Source: Branchiostoma floridae
Taxonomy: Eukaryota; Chordata; Leptocardii; Amphioxiformes; Branchiostomatidae
NCBI RefSeq assembly: GCF_000003815.2
Contig: NC_049985.1
Coordinates: forward strand, 8,706,251-8,766,250
Direction: 5' to 3'
DNA: 60,000 nt
The notes below the pieces were generated by a model. The model ran no database searches. It was not told the origin of the DNA and saw nothing but the letters and a program-made list of their open reading frames with translations. The translations under genes and the position numbers were made by a program. Numbering within the stretch: position 1 is the stretch's first letter; every line of letters starts with the position of its first letter. This document shows positions 12,901-20,000 of this stretch, piece after piece.

Positions 12901-13438
12901 CCGGTGTTAATACTGGTGCATTGCTATATCATCTATTGCAGTAAGTCGCTCCACTGAGTTTGAGGTGTCAGTAACGACATCCAGTTGCCAACAGAACAGC
13001 ACCAACGGTATCGGGCGCGACCCATCCAATCACTCCCTGCTGGGCATGCGGCTGCTGAAGCCCAACCTGGATGACGTGCCGGAGCTGCCATCTACCGTCA
13101 GTCAAGCAGAGTCCAACCCAGATGGCAAGGACGACATCAGCGAGTCTTCAAATGAAGAAAACGTAACGGTTGTTCAAGAAGACGAAAAAACGAAAATCCC
13201 AGAAGTTGTGGAGATCCAACATGACGTGGACATTGCGTGCGAGCAGATACGCTACAATGCTGAGGAAGGCAGCGCTGCTGAGGAAGGGAACTCGGTGCCA
13301 GAGGACGAAGCTTACGCGAATGGCGGTGCCACTCCCCAAGATAACAACACCGCAAACACACTTGATATTATTGTTACAGAAGCTGAGGTCAGTGCAGAAA
13401 CATCTGGCTACGACACTGAAATGGATGGGATAGCCTGA
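293..13438 (+). CDS. Gene A: relaxin receptor-like LRR GPCR (type C LGR), 5' partial, 16 exons
   Basis: Sixteen exons with GT/AG borders join into one product: LRR N-cap, ten LRRs, hinge, seven helices and a long tail. The hinge (YFSRFRYCG, then a Cys, then SSFEDLLANVVLR), GFLAMLSAEVSVLLLTY in TM3, WLP in TM6 and NPILY in TM7 are hallmarks of the RXFP1/RXFP2 family, whose members bind relaxin-type peptides at the cell surface and couple to G proteins. TM3 ends in ERF rather than DRY, as RXFPs also depart from DRY. The signal peptide and LDLa module expected upstream are not in the window, so the gene is taken as 5' partial. Exon LRR6 is 73 nt and breaks phase; every other junction is in phase. 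Its convergent neighbour, gene B, is a clear paralogue. The family call is firm; the ligand is unknown; a broken gene remains possible because of LRR6. Confidence 0.85.
598..669 (+). CDS. Gene A exon: LRR1
   Basis: The 72-nt exon lies between tttacag and gtgagt and reads YLQDNNIKRLPDFSFIEY and then TVLTYL. It matches the repeat pattern LxxNxIxxLPxxxF. It carries the 1-nt start and 2-nt end phase seen in every LRR exon here. Confidence 0.85.
938..973. repeat. (TTTC)n microsatellite
   Basis: About nine tandem copies of a TTTC tetranucleotide lie just after a hairpin with arms at 881-899 and 902-924. Both sit in the intron between LRR1 and LRR2 of gene A. Confidence 0.9.
1300..1590 (+). promoter_or_regulatory. 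CpG-rich intronic island with two CArG boxes and a CRE-like site
   Basis: Against AT-rich surroundings this stretch is dense in CG dinucleotides. It carries two exact CCATATATGG motifs (near 1332 and 1370), the consensus CC(A/T)6GG bound by serum response factor, and TGACGTAA near 1397. Inverted CCAAT motifs follow. Near the end, ATG at 1556 opens MSPGRSPLK directly before a strong donor gtaagtg at 1583. It could be an alternative promoter with a short first exon, but the phase (0) does not fit the next LRR exon. Function is an inference. Confidence 0.3.
1591..3898. other. Intron of gene A, no gene seen
   Basis: The sequence is AT-rich with no LRR-like exon before 3899. No coding signal or recognised mobile element was seen on either strand. 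Confidence 0.5.
3899..3970 (+). CDS. Gene A exon: LRR2
   Basis: The 72-nt exon lies between gaattcag and gtaagtg and reads NLGRNGMSVLEPRSLSGL and then FNLTKL. It follows an intron of about 3.2 kb. It aligns in order with LRR2 of gene B (NLKWNKITYIEVFVF) and completes ten repeats. Confidence 0.8.
4185..4256 (+). CDS. Gene A exon: LRR3
   Basis: The 72-nt exon lies between cacacag and gtgagt and reads FLHDNELETIAEGTFQDL and then HRLRWL. It pairs with gene B LRR3 (FLGYNELTSIKPGTL). LRR3 in both genes ends in Trp-Leu. Confidence 0.85.
4904..4975 (+). CDS. Gene A exon: LRR4
   Basis: The 72-nt exon lies between gatctgtag and gtaagt and reads YLEKNRLTTISRGAFSGM and then TDLFLL. It pairs with gene B LRR4 (GLEGNRLSAILPGAL). 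Confidence 0.85.
5235..5309 (+). CDS. Gene A exon: LRR5 (25-residue repeat with Cys)
   Basis: The 75-nt exon lies between gttgcag and gtaagt and reads SLIDNRIVELQAGHICEDL and then PSLAFL. It is one codon longer than the other repeats, as is gene B LRR5. Both carry Cys in the motif C(E/Q)DLP. Confidence 0.85.
5639..5711 (+). CDS. Gene A exon: LRR6, one nucleotide out of phase
   Basis: The exon lies between tttcgcag and gtaagc and reads FLQANQIEILRRKAFIGCG and then HLEI. Every other LRR exon ends ct, at or tt before GT with 72 or 75 nt. This one ends tct and is 73 nt. Read through, the frame meets TGA in the LRR8 exon. The gene B counterpart is 72 nt. A sequencing or assembly error, an allele, use of the weak in-phase donor at 5690 (51-nt exon), or real gene decay could explain it. 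Confidence 0.75.
5978..6049 (+). CDS. Gene A exon: LRR7
   Basis: The 72-nt exon lies between actttag and gtaagt and reads EIDHNKIFVVEEGVFDQM and then FSLTDL. It is in the standard phase, so the shift introduced by LRR6 is not corrected here. Confidence 0.85.
6361..6432 (+). CDS. Gene A exon: LRR8
   Basis: The 72-nt exon lies between ctacacag and gtgagt and reads SLAGNKISRLPGDFFGNL and then GHLDHL. It pairs with gene B LRR8 (SLGANRIQSLPSDIF), which also ends in His-Leu. Confidence 0.85.
6690..6761 (+). CDS. Gene A exon: LRR9
   Basis: The 72-nt exon lies between catttcag and gtaagt and reads NLSFNPFLELKEGSFDGL and then RNITSL. It pairs with gene B LRR9 (NLSWNPMTELSADLF); both carry Asn-Pro at the turn. 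Confidence 0.85.
7480..7551 (+). CDS. Gene A exon: LRR10
   Basis: The 72-nt exon lies between gttgcag and gtaatc and reads DLRGIKIKNISRRMFKDL and then TSLNH. It is the last repeat before the membrane domain and pairs with gene B LRR10 (DLSGLEITNISLSTF). The donor gtaatc is weaker than the others. Confidence 0.82.
7607..8309. mobile_element. TA-flanked MITE, copy 1 (703 bp)
   Basis: The element begins GAGTCGATTCCAAGTCACC and ends with the near inverted copy GGTGTCTTGGAATTGACTC. TA flanks both sides (7605-7606 and 8310-8311), the target signature of Tc1/mariner-type elements. The interior has no transposase frame but repeats a ctaccatttt-like unit. It shares ends and the interior block near 7880 (cagtgggctgggaaga) with the copy at 35265. 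It lies in the intron between LRR10 and TM1 of gene A. Confidence 0.8.
8954..9183 (+). CDS. Gene A exon: hinge and TM1
   Basis: The 230-nt exon lies between gttctag and gtgagt. It encodes the hinge YFSRFRYCGLTPHVRNC, the linker KTDGLSSFEDLLANVVLR, and TM1 with the class A Gly-Asn pair (TCLGNTAV). It has the same length and phase as the gene B exon. Confidence 0.92.
9205..9280 (+). mobile_element. LINE 3'-end tail
   Basis: The sequence runs into CAATAAAGATCTTCATTC with (ATTC)n directly after, the form of a truncated non-LTR retrotransposon 3' end. Similar tails occur near 22040, 37965 and 48695. Confidence 0.55.
9458..10081 (+). CDS. Gene A exon: TM2 to TM6
   Basis: The 624-nt exon lies between gatgcag and gtaaaa. 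It encodes TM2 (SDFIMGVYLL), the disulfide Cys before TM3, TM3 ending SVERFLCVVFP, the TM4 Trp, extracellular loop 2 (FYGSNGVCFPLHLHEP) with the partner Cys, TM5, and TM6 with FFFIVLTDSLVWLPI. It is the same length as in gene B. Confidence 0.93.
10082..10622. other. Intron of gene A, nothing recognised
   Basis: This intron between TM6 and TM7 holds no second gene and no clear repeat that I can see. Confidence 0.5.
10623..10790 (+). CDS. Gene A exon: TM7 and proximal tail
   Basis: The 168-nt exon lies between ctcctccag and gtaggg and encodes TM7 (YAWIVIFVLPINSAINPILY). A short helix-8-like stretch (TFTTLLENIVKG) and a basic and acidic tail follow. Confidence 0.92.
10898..12240 (-). mobile_element. 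Dead non-LTR retrotransposon (reverse transcriptase part) in gene A intron
   Basis: The - strand encodes reverse transcriptase blocks in order: YRTISLISHPSKI; motif A DFKKAFDRVWHDGLW; motif B GVRQACL (normally GVRQG); the catalytic FADDIDLLAG at 11663-11634; YLGGTITKDG; and LLYGCETWTL with a Cys-rich end. FADD is in a different frame from the parts before and after, so at least two compensating frameshifts exist. Below 11140 a tail reads ARVKRRKL with stops, and the element ends in a GGTA-type simple tail near 10900. No endonuclease domain is seen, so it is 5' truncated. It lies antisense to gene A between TM7 and the tail exon. The clade is not assigned. Confidence 0.88.
12389..12475 (+). 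CDS. Gene A exon: tail segment
   Basis: The 87-nt exon lies between tttgcag and gtaagt. It reads GTMTGNTYSTALSSSYPL, then RPLRNYRGMH. It aligns with the gene B exon through the shared YPLRPLRxYR, which confirms both exons despite little conservation elsewhere. Confidence 0.85.
12476..12941. other. Intron of gene A, nothing recognised
   Basis: No exon or repeat was identified between the two tail exons. Confidence 0.5.
12942..13438 (+). CDS. Gene A last coding exon: long acidic C-terminal tail
   Basis: The exon starts after attgcag, reads VSRSTEFEVSVTTSSC and runs to TGA at 13436-13438. The first dozen residues match gene B (KRSMESEMSVSSSC). The rest is rich in Glu, Asp, Ser and Thr with no recognised domain and ends EMDGIA. 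Confidence 0.88.
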
Positions 13439-13819
13439 GATCAAAAAGATGTTAATCCTGTCTTTACGTTGTCGTTTGTATCATTGAATTGGTGTCAGGT
13501 TCAGTGCATTGGTGCAATTGTGTCGATAGTTTATCTACCAAGAAGAGTAAGCAAATAGATAATCAGTAATCAGTGGACAAGACTATGTATAATTCGTAAT
13601 TGTAACATGTGGCCTGAGAACAGATAAACATTACTACTGGCAATGGGGTTAACTGGTGAATACGAAAATGTTGTGCAAGAAAGTTACGTAATGTTGGTGA
13701 AATGAAAATATATGCGTCTTTGTTAGTTCACTGGCATGTGAATAATGTAAAGTGAGAAATCTTGTGATAAATAGATAACTAGAACTCCAGAAGTCTTTTA
13801 CCTCCACCGATAATAATTC

Positions 13820-13867
13820 ACTATGCAAATGTCACCCTGATTTGCATAGTTTTGTCTTGACAAAACT
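13820..13867. repeat. Inverted octamer pair and adjacent hairpin
   Basis: ACTATGCAAAT (13820-13830) and its exact inverse ATTTGCATAGT (13840-13850) flank 9 nt. The overlapping AGTTTTGTC (13848-13856) and GACAAAACT (13859-13867) form a second perfect hairpin. Confidence 0.7.
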
Positions 13868-16294
13868 CATCACTGTCTACACTGCATACTAAATGCAAAA
13901 TGAATTTCTTGAAATTAAATTTCTAGTCTTATTTTGCAAAAATGGTGGTGTAGTTTTAATCTACATCAGAAATACCGAATAAGGTCCCTCACACCCAAGC
14001 TATATGAAATCTTTTTTTCTGGAACCAAGGATTGATTCGATTCAATTCAATTAAAAAAAATATGCCCTAAATTCCATGCTATGCGCCAGATAATGTTCTT
14101 TTGACCCAAATTCATACAATTCAATTCGAAGGAATAGCAAACTTACCTGCTTGGATTTGCATATTGAGTACTAATTGTCATAACTTTCATTCCATGATGC
14201 AAGCATCTACTTAAGTTATATACAAGTAACAATTCGCAACAAAATTCCGTATTTAATTATTTTCAAACAATGATGAACAGTAAAAAAAAGCTTAGCTGCT
14301 GTTTAAAGAGCTATTATTATCTCTAGATCTTTCATAAACCAAACCAATAAATCTGTGCAACCTTTGCTTATTCAAAATATGCAAATTGCCAGGTCACATA
14401 TGTTGCAAATACATGTATGTATTTCAGGAAGCTATCAATAGTTGTAGCATTTCCACATCAATTTTGCAAAATTATCACAATTAATATTCATGGTGTGCCA
14501 CTCGAACCAAGTTACATGTGTTATGGGTATGAAGTTCCTGTCATTTACCTCAATGAAAGTGTCGCGTCCTCATTGATTATGCAAATCTAGTCCAAATCTA
14601 TCTCATAACATATTTTATTTCTTACATTCCTTCTTTGTGCACAAGAGCTCTCTACCACTCCAAAGCCGTGACCATAGCTGGTCAAGAAGACGAGATATCA
14701 AAACCGGAAGTAAAGATAACCTCCTTGTGGGAGATATAAAAGATTAACAATGCAAAAATAATACACATCTCGTAGTCGTTCGCCGTGTTCAAGTGGCACC
14801 TGTTCTGAAGTGCGTAACCTGTGCACCGATTCGTGCTTTGCATGTCATTAAAATCTCGTCCGTGCGGTGACATGCTAATTCATAACCATTCAAACTCCAA
14901 GAGAGTGGACTGTTGTTGGTCTACATGTACATCTATGTGTCTCCTTATACATTACAATACACATCTATATCTATATAATATATGTTATATCTCTATATAA
15001 TGGTTCGAATGTCAGTGTTGTGAACCAATCCGTACAAACCTGCTCGACAGCAGCTATGAAATATTTACATTATGGACAACTATTATCTCACTGTAGCTCG
15101 CCTGGCCTTGAATCCAGAGGCGAGCCTACGTTGATCTCTATTTTGTCAGTGGTGGTTGAAGCAGTGGAATAAGAATGTTCACCATGGCATGTTTTAGCCT
15201 GTAAGCGAGTACCCTGTACAAAGCTGTGGAAATGAATCCATAAGGAGTGAACATGTGCCAGTGATCCACTTATCACATGGTTTCTGCAAATGGCTACAAA
15301 TGATTTGTTTCTTGTAAGGAGGATGTAAGATAGTCTCAACAGTATATCTACTTTCCCACCGATCAGCGACTAAATATTCATAGAGTAGTTTGAACGTAGA
15401 ACTGTCGTGAAAATGGAGGCATCAAAGCAGTGAATACACGTTCCTCCCCAATATGTGTCATAGTCTAGAACACCTAACTACACGAAACCTGCAGACATGT
15501 GTACGTACTTGTTTTGTGATTACTGTATATCTATTTTGTGTACTAAGCACTTTTTGAAAATATATTACTTGTAAAAGACTACGAGATAATGGCTACTGAG
15601 ATGTTGCCGAAGGAATGACTATAGAAGACACGTGAAGACATTGAGATGATGTATCACAAGACAGTTTGTATTTTACATGATGTGGTAATAAATGGATATC
15701 CAGTGTATCAGTGAGGATATGTCTGTTTTCAAGAATAACGTAGTTCTTATCAGCAGTTCTATTATAACAGTGACAGTAGCAGTAGCTCTACTAAACAAGA
15801 ACGTTTCTGCAAGTCATAAACATATGTTTAGCGACGACGTGGTCACTCACGATGAGGTACAAATATACCTATACATATCTCAAGATATATTTCACAAGTA
15901 TCCTACAGCTGCCGACAGGTAGGTTGTAGTTCAGCCCTGGTGTATGCCTGATGATACATTTAGTATATTGTACAATATAGACGCCATATGTGTGACATTT
16001 TTACGCATCAGTATCACAACAATATTGTCTGACAATGCCTCGTGACAAACACTTTACCACAAGATTTTGAAGACAGAAAAGATAGAGAAACTATATCTTT
16101 AGGACATTTCCTCTTTAATTCTTTATCATACTTTTCCCCTTTTCCTCTCTTTTTATCGTACTTCCTTTCTTTCTTTGAATGTGAGTAGTCAATTCAAGAT
16201 ACACAATAACGCACAAATAATGATATAAAAACGTATATTGCCACATATAGGCTGCCTTGGATACTTACATCCACACTATGTCACTACAACGAGT

Positions 16295-16387
16295 GAAACA
16301 TAAATAACGTATTCTTGCAATATATGAAACATAAATAACGTATTGTTGCAATATATGAAACATAAATAACCTATTCATACAATATAC
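16295..16387. repeat. 31-bp tandem repeat, three copies
   Basis: The unit GAAACATAAATAACGTATT... starts at 16295, 16326 and 16357 with few mismatches. It lies just beyond the stop codon of gene B, so it falls in or near its 3' untranslated region. Confidence 0.9.
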
Positions 16388-16476
16388 CCATGTTGACTTC
16401 CGTAGGAAGCGCAGCGTTGCCATGATTGCTCAATCTCAGTCGACAGGGTTACGCCTTCCTCTTGGTTACTCACCTC

Positions 16477-17009
16477 TCAGACAGCTGTGACCTTTCTCTT
16501 TCTATCGAAGGTCATCTGCGCACACGGCTCCATGTTGGTGTCGGAGCAGGTCGTTTTTGTTGGAGAGGACGACACGGGGTCAACATGCTCCTCCACACAA
16601 AGGACTGTCGGCAGTTTGCTCAGGCGAGAAGGACTTGTTGGAGAGTCGGGCGGGTTGCAGATCTCTGCTTGGATGGTGCTGACAACAGAAGCATTGCCAT
16701 TTGTTTTGGGGGTCTCGTTGGCTTCGTTGATACTGTTGTCTCCATCTGATGTATCAAGGGTGTCCGCAGGTGATGCCATTGCCGTCTGGTTTCCTTTCTG
16801 GCTCTTCTCGTCTCCGCTGCTTTCCTCCTCTCGGTTTGACGGCTCACTGCAGGAGGGATGTTCCGGCACGTCGGCCAAACTGCGCCCGTGGAATCTAATG
16901 CTGAGCGCGTTCGTCGCCATGGGTTCGGTTCCAACACCGGTGAACTGGATTTGAACACTGGGGTTGCAGCTGGAAGATACTGACATTTCACTTTCCATAG
17001 AGCGTTTTG
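16477..17009 (-). CDS. Gene B exon 19: long C-terminal tail with PDZ-ligand-like end
   Basis: The exon starts after tatcacag with AKRSMESEMSVSSSC and ends at TGA (16479-16477). It is Ser/Thr/Glu/Pro-rich with no recognised domain. The last residues are VTAV, fitting the class I PDZ-ligand pattern (S/T-x-hydrophobic). Confidence 0.88.
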
Positions 17010-20000
17010 CTGTGATAAACAACAACAATGCAAGTTGAAAGTATAATTTAGTCAAGCTGTAGAAAAAAATCAATGCAGTGACGGATAAATGCAGCGGATG
17101 CTGTCTCTAGTGTACTTCAAGGCATGGCCATTGGACTACTAGTAGTCATTGTGTACATTTATGACTCAGCAAATAATCTCAGGTCCAACATTCAACTTTC
17201 AATGATGACTGTGTTATCTATAAGGGAGAAGACAACAATGAAAATCACTCTATAAGACTTTTACAATCAGGTATATCATTATTCGAGTTGTCATTAGAAA
17301 ATTACCTCTGTAAGCTCGAAGAGGTCGTAATGGGTAGCCAAGCTGCGAAGACGAAGTTGGACCGGTTATACATGTACTGTTACCACCGGTAGTAGTGACA
17401 CCTAGCAGGAAGGAAATAGCAGTGCACGTAGAATTAGTGCGACATAGGAATTACTAGATGTTGATGTTATGAAATATATCATATCACAGTTATAGTCTGA
17501 TAGTACACCTCCAACAATGTTTGAGTCAACCTAATATTTGGTCATTATTGCCTAGATACGAGGGGCGTTCAAGAAGTAATCCACCTGACCCATTTCCCAA
17601 AGGAGGAGATTAATGGAACTTGGTGCAGTTATTAGTCTTTCTCTTCATAGGAATCACCCAGAGTTATGCATTTCTACCATCGTTTGATGTAGCTCTGTAC
17701 ACCGTTTTTGTAGGACGCCCCAGGTTGGTCCTGCAACAGATGCCTCATCAATGGCAGAAGAGGGACGACCAGGTCTGGGAGCTGTTTCCACAGACTTCCG
17801 GCCATGTTTGAATTCACAATGCCAGCGTTTTACAAGGTCATATGATGGGGAATCATCACCATAAGTTTCTTTTATTTCATCAAAAGTCTCATTTGGTATG
17901 CGTCCTTTCAAATACAAAAACCGGATCACTGCGCGACACTCAACTGGCTCCATTTCACACCTGGTCCATTTCACACCTGACTCAGTTCAAACACCTTTAA
18001 ATCAAAAACCAAAATTAGTTCAGAGCTGTTTTTTGCAACATAACCCATAGAGATATGAATCATTACATATGCAAAATTTCATCTAGATCAGACAACTGGA
18101 AATGGGTCAGGTGGATTACTTCTTGAACGCCCCTCGTAGATCTAAAGCCAACACTACGTATAGTCTTTTGTTACAAAAGTGCCAATCACTGTCCATTGTG
18201 TATGTCTCCTATGTTTTTGCCATGTGCGGGCATAAACTTGTAATTTAATTTTCTGTTACTATCGGAACAATCTAGCTATTGAGCTAGTATAATGTTTTGT
18301 AAAATCCAATGGCCATCAAATGTGGACGATGTGATTGCATATTTTGAAGGTAGGCGATGACATTGTATGTGTCATTCTATTCAAAGAAGAAAGGCATATT
18401 GCAGGGAGAAGGAAGGGAACAAAAACTCACCCGGCGTGCCCTTCACCACCTCGGGGCCGCAGCTGAGTGGACCCCCCTTGACCATGTGGTCCAGGATCGT
18501 GGTGAAGGTCTTGGTGGTGAGGGAGTACAGGATGGGGTTGACGGCGCTGTTGATCGGCAGCACGAAGACCACAATCCATGCGTAGGTTGTGCCTATAGTA
18601 ACGTTTTTCAATGTCAAATATTTCTGAAATATCTTCATACACGATAGTGATACCTATTACGATGATAATTGTAAATTGTGACCATTCGCCTTGTTTTTAC
18701 CATTCCTTAAATCTTGTTCTGTATGACTCAGATACTAAACAATTGAGGGAAACAATTCAGAACATGAGCCTATACTTCCATAACCCTACAGTAAAGCATT
18801 ATGGGGAAATGTGAAAAGGCGTAATTTCTTGGAGCCTAAAATTAACATCAAATTCAGGAGAAGATTTCTAATGTTTATTTATTTCATGTTTGTATAATCT
18901 TGCAATTATAGGATCTGTCAACTTCCTCATCAGGTCTGTTTGAAACATTATTGTCATTATTCTATTAAGGTTTACCTATGCTAGACTTTCTAGTTAATGT
19001 ATACCGACCTGAAATAGGCCCACTGGTGAGCGCCATGAACTTGATGGCAGTGATTGGCAGCCAGACCAGCGAGTCTGTCAGCACGATGAAGAAGAACCGC
19101 TTGGCGAACGACATGTCGCTTAGCAACGAGAAGGGCGTGGCTATGGAGCTGCGCGTGCGCTGTATGGAGATGAACATCCCTATGTAGGCTGCCATGATGA
19201 CCAGCAGGGAGGAGAAGTTGATGCCGATGAAGACGAAGGCGCTGTACTCCCAGCCTGCCATGTACGGCTCGTGCAGATGAAGTGGGAAGCACACGCCGTT
19301 GCTGCCGTAAAAGTTCCCAAAGTATTCCGGGACCATCAGCGGCACGAGCGCCAGCAGGAACCCGCCCAGCCATATCAGGAGTATGGTCATCCCCGCCTGC
19401 CACCGGTCGGGTCTGTTGTCACGATAGGGGAACACGACACACAGGAACCTCTCCACGGACATGTAGGTGAGGAGAAGAACTGATACCTCAGCAGAGAGCA
19501 TGGCCAGGAAGCCGCTTAGTTTACAGCCATAACCAGTCTTCCACTCTTCGGCGTGTTGGTTGTAGACGCCGCGGAGCATGACGTCTTTAGTGCCAATAAT
19601 AAGCAGGTAGACCCCCATGATTAAGTCAGAAGCTGTGGAAACAGAATTAAAAAGAATCGATAGCCATTTGGCTTGCCCCTGAAGCGCCGCCAAAAAAAGG
19701 CAGTCGGAAAATCTTATTCTTATTTTCAAACTTAAGTCAGTGTCACTTTCGACGCCACGCCATCTCTTTTGCTATTTAGAGCTTTTAGTGACTGTGATGC
19801 ATCTTTATAAATTCATCACATAACGAAGACACAGAATATGTCCCGAATACATACCACATAGATTCTGGATGAAAAATGAGTGAACTTTGTTCTCTTGCTT
19901 GATGGCGGTACGTCCGATGATGACGCCAGTGTTTCCAGTACATGTTACTATGGAGACCACCCACACACATGTCCGCAGCACCACATTGGCCAATAGGTCT

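Larger units (their letters stand above)
13439..16476. other. Convergent intergenic region between genes A and B
   Basis: The stretch should hold both 3' untranslated regions. AATAAA at 14346 (+) is a candidate poly(A) signal for gene A and ATTAAA at 16119-16114 (-) one for gene B; neither is proven. It holds several ATGCAAAT octamers, a 31-bp tandem repeat and a dispersed repeat fragment. No coding exon was seen. Confidence 0.5.

Noticed and set aside
16487-16954. 155-codon + strand frame opposite the gene B tail
   Set aside because: The - strand exon is supported by phase, splice sites and similarity to gene A.
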